Below are positions 15,044-23,549 of a stretch of 23,669 nt of DNA, piece by piece. A program made the position numbers and the translations under genes. Source of the DNA: JBGQAS01 sp964498605 (GTDB taxonomy: Bacteria; Chloroflexota; Anaerolineae; Anaerolineales; Anaerolineaceae); contig CAZCHK010000035.1 of NCBI GenBank assembly GCA_964498605.1, forward strand, positions 1 through 23,669, in the 5' to 3' direction. Each line of letters starts with the position of its first letter. The first letter of the stretch is position 1. The notes under the pieces were generated by a model. It worked only from the letters and a program-made list of their open reading frames with translations. It ran no database searches and was not told the origin of the DNA.

Positions 15044-15063
15044 TGATATAATCCTGCAGCGTG
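15044..15063 (+). promoter_or_regulatory. Extended -10 promoter giving a probably leaderless ftsY mRNA
   Basis: TG-A-TATAAT (15044-15052) is an extended -10 box directly after the rlmN stop. GTG 15061 lies 8 bases downstream, so the transcript would start at or one base before the start codon. No Shine-Dalgarno sequence is present in CCTGCAGC. Confidence 0.55.
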
Positions 15064-15972
15064 AACCAAAATGAAAAACTTTGGCAAAGCGGGCTTGAAA
15101 AAACTCGCAAGTCCACCTTCGGTCGTTTAGCCGCGTTCCTGGGCCTGAGCCAGATCGACGCTCTGACCTGGGATGAATTGGAAAGCCAGCTCATTCAGTC
15201 TGATCTGGGCATTGATCTTACCCAGAAGATCATAGGCTCTCTGAAAGCCAGGGTCCACGAGCTGGGAATTACCAAGCAGCAGGATCTTCACTCACTGCTC
15301 AAAGAAGAATTGGCGAACAGGCTCTTCAACCCGCCGGACCTCAATTTCGATTCCAGTCACCCTTTTGTGATCATGCTTGTAGGAGTCAACGGATCAGGCA
15401 AAACGACCACGGCAGCCAAATTGGTTAAACTCTTCACACAAAAAGGCAGAAAAATCAGCCTGGTTGCCGCAGACACGTTCAGAGCTGCCGCGGTTGATCA
15501 ACTGCAGATATGGGCAGACCGCCTGGGAGTTCACCTGACCACTGCCCAGCCAGGCAGCGATCCCGGCGCGGTGGTATTCGATGGGATACAATCAGCGCTT
15601 GCAAGAAAATTGGACATGGTGATCATCGATACGGCAGGGCGCCTTCACACGCGCTTCAACCTCATGGAAGAATTGAAGAAGGTGTACCGATCCGCAGGGA
15701 AGATCCTGCCAGGAGCGCCACACGCAGTATGGTTGGTCATCGATGCCACCACAGGCCAGAACGCGCTGCAGCAGGCAAAAGCTTTCACGGAAGCAGTCAA
15801 GGTCACAGGCATCATCCTGGCAAAACTGGACACATCATCGAAAGGCGGTATGACCTTCGCCATAAACGATCGATTAGGCTTACCGGTCCTGTACGCTGGT
15901 TTGGGTGAAAAACCGGAGGATATCAGCCCATTTGACAAGACGCAATTTTTGGAAAGCATATTAACATCTTAA
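15061..15972 (+). CDS. ftsY: Signal recognition particle receptor FtsY
   Basis: A 303-residue SRP-type GTPase that docks SRP-ribosome complexes at the membrane and hands them to SecYEG. It has the N domain (about 1-95) and the G domain only; the acidic A domain of the E. coli protein is missing, as in many bacteria. The motifs are G1 GVNGSGKT (108-115), DTFRAAA (138-144), G3 DTAGRLHT (190-197), G4 LAKLD (253-257) with TSSKGG, and the C-terminal GLGEKPEDISPFD. The GTG start at 15061 follows an extended -10 box. prfB begins 11 bases after the stop. Confidence 0.95.
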   Translation: MNQNEKLWQSGLEKTRKSTFGRLAAFLGLSQIDALTWDELESQLIQSDLGIDLTQKIIGSLKARVHELGITKQQDLHSLLKEELANRLFNPPDLNFDSSHPFVIMLVGVNGSGKTTTAAKLVKLFTQKGRKISLVAADTFRAAAVDQLQIWADRLGVHLTTAQPGSDPGAVVFDGIQSALARKLDMVIIDTAGRLHTRFNLMEELKKVYRSAGKILPGAPHAVWLVIDATTGQNALQQAKAFTEAVKVTGIILAKLDTSSKGGMTFAINDRLGLPVLYAGLGEKPEDISPFDKTQFLESILTS

Positions 15973-15983
15973 CAGGAGGAGTC

Positions 15984-17061
15984 ATGCAGGACCTGATCCG
16001 AAGAATCATCGAGATAAAAGAAAAATTCAATTCACTGATGGAGCATCTTTGACTTAGGCAAGAAGCGAGAGGAATTAACTGCACTGAATCGGATGTCTGA
16101 AGACACATCCATATGGAATCACCCGCAACAAGCTCAATCGATCATGAAACAAATCTCCGATCTCAATCAGGAGCTGGATCATTGGGATGGAATGTTAAAA
16201 AGGATCAATGAGGATCTGGAACTGGCGCAGTTGGAAGACGATAGCTTGCAGGCCGAGTTGGAAAAGGAAATTACAGGCCTGGAATCCGAGCTGAGAACTG
16301 CAGAAATTGATGTTCTGCTGTCCGGTGAATATGACCGCGGAAATGCCATCCTCGAAATTTCTTCAGGCGCCGGAGGCACCGAATCTCAGGATTGGGCTCA
16401 AATGCTTGAAAGAATGTACCTGCGCTGGGCGGAGAATCGTCATTTCAAGACTGAAATTTGGGACCGGGCTGAAGGGGAAGAAGCCGGCATCAAATCTTCG
16501 ACCATTTTTGTTGCGGGAAAATTCGCCTACGGATATCTCAAGGCGGAAAAGGGTGTCCACCGGCTGGTAAGGCTGTCTCCTTTTGATGCCAACCACAGGC
16601 GCCACACGTCGTTTGCCAAAGTCGAGGTTTTGCCTGAAGCAGCACAGGAAGATGCATCCATCCACATCAATCCCGATGATCTCAAGATTGATATCTATCG
16701 TTCAGCGGGAGCAGGCGGTCAAAACGTGCAGAAGAACTCCACCGCGGTCCGTATCACCCACATCCCTACTGGCATCGTGGTTTCCTGCCAGAACGAGCGA
16801 TCACAACTCCAGAATCGCGAAAACGCGTTGAAGGTGCTTCGCTCGCGGCTGCTGCAAATCGCTCAGGATGAAAAAGACCAGGAATTGAATAAACTGCGGG
16901 GTGAGTATGTGAAAACAGAATGGGGCAGCCAGATCCGATCCTACGTCCTGCATCCTTATCAGATGGTCAAGGACCACCGCACTGAACACGAAACAAGCGC
17001 GACTCAAACCACACTTGACGGTGATATTGATGATTTCATCGAGAGATACCTGCGGTTATAA
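15984..17061 (+). CDS. prfB: Peptide chain release factor 2, made by +1 programmed frameshift
   Basis: The gene starts at ATG 15984 with AGGAGGA upstream, reads 22 codons to CTT, meets TGA at 16050-16052, and continues in the +1 frame from GAC at 16051. The full product is 358 residues. It terminates translation at UGA and UAA. The stop-recognition tripeptide SPF is at about 198-200 and the peptidyl-hydrolysis motif GGQ (AGAGGQN) at about 244-246, both in the spacing seen in E. coli RF2 (205-207 and 250-252). Domain 1 is a helical hairpin. It follows ftsY in the same operon and ends in a terminator located in the convergent pfkA coding region. Confidence 0.96.
16040..16053 (+). promoter_or_regulatory. 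prfB +1 programmed frameshift site
   Basis: GGAG CAT CTT TGA C: an internal Shine-Dalgarno-like GGAG (16040-16043), a 3-base spacer, the slippery CTT (16047-16049) and an in-frame UGA followed by C. When RF2 is scarce the ribosome slips forward by one base and full-length RF2 is made, an autoregulatory loop. The layout matches the classical element. Confidence 0.95.
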
Positions 17062-17070
17062 GATTCGTGA

Positions 17071-18042
17071 TCAATCCAGGATTCTTGCCAGCTCGATCAT
17101 TTTTTGATCGAGCTGTTTTTTACCAGCGACCACTTCATCCAGAGGTGTCGCGGTGATTTGGCTCTTGTTCAACCCGACCAGTACGCCGTAATTCCCGTTG
17201 GCGATCTGTTCAGTCGCGCCCGCCCCGAATCTGCTGGCCAGGATGCGGTCGAACGCGCTCGGTTCACCGCCCCGCTGGATGTGGCCAAGAATGGTCACCC
17301 TCAGGTCAAAACCCAGACGCTCGCGGTTATTCTGGAAATATTCCGCCAGTTTATTCGCGTTGTATGTTGCTCCTTCAGCCACAACGATGATCCCATGTGC
17401 CTTCCCCTTGCGGTACGCTTCACGCAGCGAGTTGGCGATGTCTTCGGGGTCCATCTCGATCTCCGGCAGCACGACCATCTCTGCGCCACCGGCAATTCCA
17501 GCCATCAAAGCCAGGTAACCGCAGTTTCTTCCCATGACTTCCAGCAGGAATGCCCTTTGGTGCGAGGAAGCGGTAACTTTCAAACGGTCGATGGCTTCCA
17601 GGGCGATATTCAACGCGGTGTCGACACCAATGGTGATCTCCGAACCGTACAGGTCGTTGTCTATTGTTGAAGCGATGCCGACGACAGGGAAATCCATCCT
17701 CCACAGCTCGTGCGCGCCAGTTTGTGAGCCATTTCCCCCGATGATGACAAGCGCATCCACCCCTTCTTCATTCAGATTCCGGATGGCCTTGATCCGTCCC
17801 TCCTCGGTCTTGAATTCCTCGGATCGCGCGCTCCCCAGAATTGTGCCGCCTTTTTGAAGGATACCGCCAACATCGCGGGGACCCAAAGGAACAAAGTGCC
17901 CCTTGATCAATCCGTCATAACCTTGCTTGACCCCCGAGACCTGCCATCCTCGGTGTATTCCCGTGCGGGTTACAGCCCTGATGGCGGCGTTCATCCCAGG
18001 CGCGTCGCCTCCGCTGGTTAGTACGGCAATTTTTTTGTTCAT
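17071..18042 (-). CDS. pfkA: 6-phosphofructokinase
   Basis: A protein of 323 residues counted from the ATG at 18040-18042, which has AGGAG 5-6 bases upstream; an in-frame ATG 13 codons earlier has none. It phosphorylates fructose 6-phosphate in glycolysis. Visible are TSGGDAPGMNAAIR (9-22), TIDND (126-130, catalytic Asp128), DRLKVTASSHQRAFLLEVMG and PE(I/V)-type sugar-phosphate contacts. The Gly at 105 and Ser at 125, where PPi-dependent enzymes have Asp and Lys, fit ATP as donor. However, the usual GGDGS loop reads GGNGS, with Asn104 in place of the Mg-ATP Asp. The length is that of bacterial PfkA (about 320). It is convergent with prfB and 9 bases apart from it. Confidence 0.92.
   Translation of the reverse strand: MNKKIAVLTSGGDAPGMNAAIRAVTRTGIHRGWQVSGVKQGYDGLIKGHFVPLGPRDVGGILQKGGTILGSARSEEFKTEEGRIKAIRNLNEEGVDALVIIGGNGSQTGAHELWRMDFPVVGIASTIDNDLYGSEITIGVDTALNIALEAIDRLKVTASSHQRAFLLEVMGRNCGYLALMAGIAGGAEMVVLPEIEMDPEDIANSLREAYRKGKAHGIIVVAEGATYNANKLAEYFQNNRERLGFDLRVTILGHIQRGGEPSAFDRILASRFGAGATEQIANGNYGVLVGLNKSQITATPLDEVVAGKKQLDQKMIELARILD
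17089..17121 (+). terminator. Intrinsic terminator of prfB inside pfkA coding sequence
   Basis: CAGCTCGATCA (17089-17099) pairs perfectly with TGATCGAGCTG (17105-17115) around loop TTTTT, followed by TTTTTT (17116-17121). The 11-pair stem and T tract face the plus direction, 28 bases after the prfB stop, and lie within the last codons of pfkA. There is no T tract on the minus side. Confidence 0.85.
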
Positions 18043-18155
18043 GCTGGCTCCTGTTTCTTCCAAAGGTAGTTTACCATGCATTTGGATTTGAAAACCCGCG
18101 TCAATCTGGGGATTTGGTGTTGATTAATGAATATGTGGTCGATTGTATCGGAAAA

Positions 18156-18183
18156 TTGATCTGCATTTCTCATTCTATATAGT
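18156..18183 (+). promoter_or_regulatory. Candidate promoter of the dehydrogenase operon
   Basis: TTGATC (18156-18161), a 16-base spacer and TATAGT (18178-18183) lie about 45 bases before GTG 18228. TAAAAT immediately downstream is an alternative -10. The stretch 18043-18227 between pfkA and this operon otherwise shows no gene. Confidence 0.4.
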
Positions 18184-18227
18184 AAAATTTCCCAGTCAAT
18201 CAAATACATCATTACCAAAGGATCTCC

Positions 18228-20315
18228 GTGACCAATTTTCGCATTCATAAACATCCCATCCTTTCAGTAGAAGAAAGAAGAAAGATCTGTTTTCAATGGC
18301 AGGATCAGCCGCTTGAAGGGAGAGAGGGAGACACGATCTCTGCCGCGCTGATCGCCAATGGGATCAATGTTTTCGGACACCATCCCAAGGATGGTTCTCC
18401 CCAGGGGATCTTCTGCGCCAACGGACAATGCTCGCAGTGCATGGTAATCGCTGACGGGATCCCTGTCAAAGCCTGCATGGAGCTTCTCAAGGAGAACAGC
18501 GATATCCATCCACTGAATGCTCTCCCCACTCTGCCAGAACACACCAATCGCTACGCGCTGAGCGCGATTCGGGAAATCTCGACCCGCGTGCTCATCATCG
18601 GTGGGGGACCTGCGGGTCTTTCAGCGGCGCTGGAGCTGGGCAGGCTGGGTGTCAATTGCATCCTTGTTGATGACAAGCATCGGCTGGGTGGAAAACTGGT
18701 CCTGCAAACACACAGGTTCTTCGGTTCAGTGGAAGCCGTTTTCGCCAGCACCCGCGGGATCGACATCGGGGCGAAGCTTGAACAGGAATTGCGAGAATTC
18801 CCCTGCGTGAAGATATGGACGCACAGCACCGCCCTGGCAGTTTTCTCAGACAAAAAGATCGGAGTCCTGAAGGATAATGCTGAGTATATTCTGATCACCG
18901 CTGAAGCCCTGCTGGTGACAGCTGGCGCGCGGGAGAAATTTCTCACCTTTCCCGGAAACACGCTGCCCGGTGTTTTTGGAGCCGGAGCGTTTCAAACTCT
19001 GGTCAACCGCGACCTTGTCCGTCCCTCCAGGAAATTATTCATTGTTGGCGGGGGGAATGTCGGATTGATCGCGGGGTATCACGCCCTGCAGGCGGATATC
19101 GCAGTGGTCGGGTTGGCTGAAGCCCTCCCGGAATGCGGAGGTTACAAGGTGCACGAAGATAAACTGGCCAGGTTGGGCGTACCGATTTACACATCCCACA
19201 CCATCCTGTCAGCAAACGGAAAAGAAAAGGTGGAATCGGTCACAATCGCAAAAATCAATGATCAGTTTCAGCCAATCCCCGGTACGGAAAAGACATACGC
19301 GTGCGACAGCATCCTCATCGCGGTGGGGCTGGACCCCGTCAATGAACTCTTTATCAAGGCGAAGGACTTCGATCTAAAAGCTTTTGTCGCCGGTGATGCC
19401 GAGGAAATCGCCGAAGCTTCTGCTGCCATTTTTTCCGGGCGGATCCGCGGGATAGAAATCGCCCAGCACCTTGGATTCCAGGATCTACATGTACCGGATG
19501 AGTGGTACCGGTCCGGTGAAATTTTAAAGTCCAGGCCGGGGGTGATCAACAAAGAGCACTTGCCACACGCCAGCAAAGGCGTTCTTCCTGTCATCCACTG
19601 CGTACAGGAGATCCCGTGCAATCCCTGTTCCGCGTTGTGCAGCGAAGGATTGATCCAGATTTCCAAGAATGATATTCGTGATATTCCAAAATTCGTTGGA
19701 AATCTGGATGCCTGTAAAGGGTGCCTGAAGTGTGTCATCGGATGCCCCGGATTGGCCATAACCCTCGTTGATTACCGCCGCGACGCTGAGAACCCGACTA
19801 TCAGCATTCCACTTGAGTTTGGAGATTCAAAAATGAAACCAGATGATGTGATCTCGGTTATCGACATGGAAGGCGGGCTGCTCGGGGATCTAAAGGTCAA
19901 GGCGGTTCGCGGTAATCCGAAAACGGATCACACCACCATTGTCCAGATACAGGCTCCAGCGGATATTGCTGAAAAGATCGCCGGGATAAAGCTCCAGGAT
20001 GGCAGCGTGTCAAAACCGGTCGACAATTGGGTTCACAGCATCAGCAACGACACGATCGTGTGCCGCTGTGAACGAGTCACGGCAGGTGAGATCCGCGAAG
20101 TAATCCGCCAGGGGGTTCGGGATGTCAATGAGATCAAAGCTGTCACCCGTGCGGGGATGGGTGCCTGTGGAGCAAAAACGTGCACGAATCTTATTCAGAG
20201 AATTTTCCGCGAGGAGGGTATTTCACCGGATGAGGTTCGCGAACAGGTAAAGAGGCCATTGTTCGTCGAAGTGCCCCTGGGCACGTTCGCTGGTGTCAAG
20301 GAAAAGAAGGCCTAG
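18228..20315 (+). CDS. Multi-cluster Fe-S flavoprotein, alpha subunit of an amine/amino-acid dehydrogenase
   Basis: A 695-residue fusion related to sarcosine oxidase alpha, HcnA/HcnB and archaeal proline dehydrogenase subunits. In order: a [2Fe-2S] ferredoxin-like domain with Cys63, 68, 71 and 83 (GIFCANGQCSQCMV...KAC); a pyridine-nucleotide-disulphide-reductase-like FAD domain with GGGPAG (125-130) and a second dinucleotide motif GGGNVG (274-279); two 4Fe-4S-like Cys sets, 458/464/467/471 and 496/499/502/506 (CKGCLKCVIGCPG); and a BFD-like [2Fe-2S] domain with Cys612, 614, 647 and 652 (CRCERVTAGE...GACGAKTC). It should pass electrons from the partner flavoprotein to an acceptor. The GTG start at 18228 has AAAGGA upstream. 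The stop TAG directly abuts the ATG of the next gene. The natural substrate is unknown. Confidence 0.85.
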   Translation: MTNFRIHKHPILSVEERRKICFQWQDQPLEGREGDTISAALIANGINVFGHHPKDGSPQGIFCANGQCSQCMVIADGIPVKACMELLKENSDIHPLNALPTLPEHTNRYALSAIREISTRVLIIGGGPAGLSAALELGRLGVNCILVDDKHRLGGKLVLQTHRFFGSVEAVFASTRGIDIGAKLEQELREFPCVKIWTHSTALAVFSDKKIGVLKDNAEYILITAEALLVTAGAREKFLTFPGNTLPGVFGAGAFQTLVNRDLVRPSRKLFIVGGGNVGLIAGYHALQADIAVVGLAEALPECGGYKVHEDKLARLGVPIYTSHTILSANGKEKVESVTIAKINDQFQPIPGTEKTYACDSILIAVGLDPVNELFIKAKDFDLKAFVAGDAEEIAEASAAIFSGRIRGIEIAQHLGFQDLHVPDEWYRSGEILKSRPGVINKEHLPHASKGVLPVIHCVQEIPCNPCSALCSEGLIQISKNDIRDIPKFVGNLDACKGCLKCVIGCPGLAITLVDYRRDAENPTISIPLEFGDSKMKPDDVISVIDMEGGLLGDLKVKAVRGNPKTDHTTIVQIQAPADIAEKIAGIKLQDGSVSKPVDNWVHSISNDTIVCRCERVTAGEIREVIRQGVRDVNEIKAVTRAGMGACGAKTCTNLIQRIFREEGISPDEVREQVKRPLFVEVPLGTFAGVKEKKA

Positions 20316-21470
20316 ATGAGCGACAATTATGACGCGATCATCATCGGGGCGGGTTCGATCGGTGTACCGGCAGCCTTCAACCTGGCAAAGGGCGGTTGCC
20401 GCGTACTTGTCATTGACAGGGAAGCATCTCCAGGTCAGGGTTCAAACAAAAGGGCCATCGGCGGGATACGGGCGACCCATTCCGATCCGGCCAAAATCGC
20501 CTTATGCCTGCGAAGTATCGAAATCTTCTCCACCTGGAAAGAGCAGTACGGCAATGAAATTGAATGGTTTGAAGGCGGCTATTCATTTGTCGCTTACCGC
20601 GATGAGGAAAAAAAGACCCTGCAAGACCTGTTGCTGATCCAAAAATCATTGGGCCTGAATATCGAGTGGTACGACAGCAACGCACTGCTCCAGATTATTC
20701 CGGACCTTAACCCGGAGGGTCTGCTTGGGGGTACCTTTTCGCCTCATGATGGCAGCGCTTCACCTTTGCTTGCTCTGCACGCTTTTTATTCACACGCGAA
20801 AAGGCTGGGAGCCCGGTTTCTGTTTAACGAAGAAGTGGTCGGGATAAACGTCAATTCGAACAGAATAACCGGTGTGCGAACCAATAAAGGCACCTATTCT
20901 TCACCCGTTGTGATCAATGCTTGCGGGGCCTGGTCCAAGGATGTATCAGCCAAAATCGGTGTTGACATTCCGGTCAATCCAGATTCGCACGAGTCCGCGA
21001 TCACGGAACCGGTCGCGCACTTCATCGATCCAATGATCGTGGACATACGCCCAGCGGCCGGCTCATCGAATTTCTACTTTTACCAGCACATGACCGGTCA
21101 GATCCTCTTTTGTATGACTCCCAGTCCGAGCATTTGGGGATTTGATGTGGACGAAACGAGCAGTTTTTTACCCATGATCTCAAAAAGGATCGTGGAGATT
21201 ATGCCCAAGCTGGCTGGCATCAGGATTCGACGCACATGGCGGGGGCTGTATCCCATGACCCCCGATGGGTTCCCGATCATCGGATGGGTGAACAATATTG
21301 AGGGTTATCTACTGGCAACCGGTATGTGCGGACAGGGCTTCATGCTTGGACCGGGCGTGGGTGAACTGCTGGCCCGTCTGGTGGCAAACACTCTGACAAA
21401 ACAAGATGAGGAGAACCTTCAATACGTATCCCCTTATCGAAAGTTCATTGGTCAGGAAAAATTAAAATAA
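20316..21470 (+). CDS. FAD-dependent amine/amino-acid dehydrogenase, beta subunit (DAO family)
   Basis: A 384-residue D-amino-acid-oxidase-fold flavoprotein, similar to sarcosine oxidase beta, HcnC and proline dehydrogenase beta. The N-terminal dinucleotide motif is AIIIGAGSIGVPAAF, the FAD contact loop is QGSNKRAIGGIRATHS, and the C-terminal signature is YPMTPDGFPIIGWV followed by GYLLATGMCGQGFMLGPGVG. It would oxidise a secondary amine or amino acid such as sarcosine, proline, hydroxyproline or glycine, and give electrons to the fused Fe-S subunit just upstream. It starts on the base after the upstream stop. Its TAA shares a base with the ATG of the following HAD gene, so the operon is tightly coupled. 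I cannot narrow the substrate further. Confidence 0.88.
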   Translation: MSDNYDAIIIGAGSIGVPAAFNLAKGGCRVLVIDREASPGQGSNKRAIGGIRATHSDPAKIALCLRSIEIFSTWKEQYGNEIEWFEGGYSFVAYRDEEKKTLQDLLLIQKSLGLNIEWYDSNALLQIIPDLNPEGLLGGTFSPHDGSASPLLALHAFYSHAKRLGARFLFNEEVVGINVNSNRITGVRTNKGTYSSPVVINACGAWSKDVSAKIGVDIPVNPDSHESAITEPVAHFIDPMIVDIRPAAGSSNFYFYQHMTGQILFCMTPSPSIWGFDVDETSSFLPMISKRIVEIMPKLAGIRIRRTWRGLYPMTPDGFPIIGWVNNIEGYLLATGMCGQGFMLGPGVGELLARLVANTLTKQDEENLQYVSPYRKFIGQEKLK

Positions 21471-22135
21471 TGAACCTCAAGGGTTTAATTTTTGACTTTG
21501 ATGGTCTGATCATCGATACCGAATCTCCCAGATATCATGCCTGGCAGGAGATCTACAATTCTCACGGGTTTACTTTTTCGCTGGAGAATTATTCTAGAAC
21601 GATCGGAAGCAGCAACACGGCCTATGATCCCGTCTGTGAATTACGCAAATTGATCCCGGATGCCGGTGAGGTTTCTCGCCTGGTCCAACTGCAGCAGCAC
21701 CGTGAGATGGAACTACTTCAGGAGCAACAAATTTTACCGGGTGTAAAAGAACTGCTGGAAAAGGCCAAATCAAGGCTTCTCAAGCTGGCCATTGCTTCCA
21801 GTTCAGATCGCGCCTGGGTGGCGGGCAACCTGTCCCGTTTGAGCATCATCGATTTTTTTGATGCAGTGTGGACCGAAGATGAGGTCGAAAATGTCAAGCC
21901 CTCGCCAGAGCTGTACCTGAAAGCAGCAGAGAGCATTGACCTGAAAACAGATGAGATCATAGCGTTCGAGGATTCTCCCAACGGAATTCGGGCAGCAAAA
22001 AGTGCGGGGATATTCACCATCTGCGTTCCTAACCCGATCACAAAGATCCTCGATGTTTCAGCTGCAGACCTGATTTTGGCTTCCATGCTTGATTTCAAAC
22101 TTAACGACCTGATGGATCAATTATCGAAGGAGTGA
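21470..22135 (+). CDS. HAD-superfamily IA phosphatase/phosphomutase (beta-phosphoglucomutase-like)
   Basis: A 221-residue HAD protein. Motif I is IFDFDGLIIDTE, with Asp9 and Asp11; motif II is ASSS; the motif III Lys is in NVKPSPELY; and motif IV is FEDSPNGIRAAKSAG. The small helical C1 cap (about 15-85) follows motif I. This pattern is shared by beta-phosphoglucomutase, sugar-phosphate phosphatases and phosphoglycolate phosphatase. The neighbouring GH1 beta-glucosidase hints at sugar-phosphate work. It starts in a TAATG overlap with the previous gene and lies 4 bases before the next. The exact substrate is open. Confidence 0.88.
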   Translation: MNLKGLIFDFDGLIIDTESPRYHAWQEIYNSHGFTFSLENYSRTIGSSNTAYDPVCELRKLIPDAGEVSRLVQLQQHREMELLQEQQILPGVKELLEKAKSRLLKLAIASSSDRAWVAGNLSRLSIIDFFDAVWTEDEVENVKPSPELYLKAAESIDLKTDEIIAFEDSPNGIRAAKSAGIFTICVPNPITKILDVSAADLILASMLDFKLNDLMDQLSKE

Positions 22136-22139
22136 CAAA

Positions 22140-23513
22140 ATGGATGCGAGGATCAAATTTCCGAACGATTTCTTGTGGGGGGTGGCCAGCGCGGCCCATC
22201 AAATAGAAGGCGCCTGGAACGAGGACGGTAAAGGCGAGTCTGTTTGGGATAGATTCGCGCACACCCCGGGAAAGATCTTCCACGACCAGAATGCGGATGT
22301 TGCCAACGACCACTATCATTTGTGGAAAGATGATCTGGCTTTGATGAAATCTCTGCAGATCAAGGTCTACCGTTTTTCCTCAGCGTGGACCCGTATTCTC
22401 CCAGACGGCAAGGGTGAAATCAATCAAAAGGGCTTGGATTTCTACGACGCCCTCGTTGATGAATTGTTGAAAAATGATATTCAGCCGTTTATCACCTTGT
22501 TCCACTGGGACCTGCCACAAAAGCTCCAGGAAAACGGGGGTTGGGCAAGCCGTGAAACAGCCCAATACTTCTCTGATTACGCCGCGATCATGGCAAAGAA
22601 GTTTTCCGACCGGGTCAAACACTGGTCAACGTTGAATGAACCGTTCGTGTATGTCTCGAATGGAAACCTGTTCGGGGATCACGCTCCAGGATTGCAGGAT
22701 CCCGTCGCCACCGCGGCAACAGCCCATCACCTGCTGCTGGGTCATGGAAGAGCCCTGCAAGCCATCCGCGACAATGCTCTGGGCGAGGTTGAAGCAGGGA
22801 TCGTCCTCAGCACAGCCTGGATCGATGCCGCCTCTCAGTCTCCCGAAGACCAAAAAGCCGCAAACCTTGTGGACGCCATGGCAAACCGGTCAATGATGGA
22901 CCCGCTGTTTCTAGGCAGGTACCCGCAGGAATTCCACGACCTGTTTGGACCGATCATGCCCAAGATCGATGCGGATGATTTTCGGATCATATCGCAGCCG
23001 GTTGATTTCCTGGGTGTCAACTATTATTCTCGAGGTGTCGTCAAAGCTGATCCAGATGTACCCCTTTTAGGGCTGACACAGATCAAACCGGAAGGGAATG
23101 ATTACTCGCAGATGTGGGAAATTTACCCGCAGGGTTATTACAATTGCTTGAAAACGATCTGGGATAATTATCATCCCAAGAAAATGATCATGACCGAGAA
23201 CGGAATCCCCGTGGCAGATGGGGTGGATTTCGATGGAAGGGTTCGTGATTGGCGCCGTATTCAATATATTCAGGATCACCTCACGCAAGTGCACAAAGCC
23301 ATCTTGGAAGGTATTCCGATCAAAGGGTATTTTCACTGGTCATTCACTGACAATTTTGAATGGTCGTTTGGATACTCCATGAGATTTGGTATCGTGTTCA
23401 TCGACTACGATAACCAGAAACGCATTGTAAAGGACAGTGGATACTGGTATAAAAAAGTCATCCACGAGAATGGTTTCGTTCCCAAAAAGTACATGGATGG
23501 TTTTTCCCATTGA
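22140..23513 (+). CDS. GH1 family beta-glucosidase
   Basis: A 457-residue glycoside hydrolase family 1 (beta/alpha)8-barrel, of standard length for bacterial BglA/BglB. The N-terminus FPNDFLWGVASAAHQIEGAW is the family signature. The acid/base Glu167 is in TLNEP and the nucleophile Glu353 in MTENG. HWDLPQ (122-127) and the C-terminal WSFTDNFEWSFGY supply glucose-site residues. There is no signal peptide and no phospho-sugar (6-P) pocket Ser-Lys motif that I can see, so it is probably a cytoplasmic beta-glucosidase or galactosidase acting on imported oligosaccharides. AAGGAG lies 7 bases before ATG 22140. It is the last gene of the operon. Confidence 0.93.
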   Translation: MDARIKFPNDFLWGVASAAHQIEGAWNEDGKGESVWDRFAHTPGKIFHDQNADVANDHYHLWKDDLALMKSLQIKVYRFSSAWTRILPDGKGEINQKGLDFYDALVDELLKNDIQPFITLFHWDLPQKLQENGGWASRETAQYFSDYAAIMAKKFSDRVKHWSTLNEPFVYVSNGNLFGDHAPGLQDPVATAATAHHLLLGHGRALQAIRDNALGEVEAGIVLSTAWIDAASQSPEDQKAANLVDAMANRSMMDPLFLGRYPQEFHDLFGPIMPKIDADDFRIISQPVDFLGVNYYSRGVVKADPDVPLLGLTQIKPEGNDYSQMWEIYPQGYYNCLKTIWDNYHPKKMIMTENGIPVADGVDFDGRVRDWRRIQYIQDHLTQVHKAILEGIPIKGYFHWSFTDNFEWSFGYSMRFGIVFIDYDNQKRIVKDSGYWYKKVIHENGFVPKKYMDGFSH

Positions 23514-23549
23514 AGCCTTCATCACGCCAGAGGTGTTTTATTCGTTATC

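Noticed and set aside
16093..17061. prfB as a separate gene starting at ATG 16093
   Set aside because: The upstream ATG, ribosome site and frameshift signal show that the true start is 15984.
17104..17670. A 188-residue open frame antisense to pfkA
   Set aside because: It is a codon shadow of a strongly conserved phosphofructokinase and begins inside the prfB terminator.
18068..18104. Possible pfkA promoter on the minus strand (TTGACG upstream, TGGTAAACT downstream)
   Set aside because: The spacing between the two is about 25 bases, so they cannot be one normal promoter. The extended -10 alone is weak.
23514..23549. Possible terminator after the beta-glucosidase (CACGCC-AGA-GGTG then TTTTATT)
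   Set aside because: The stem is only a few pairs with bulges, too weak to call.
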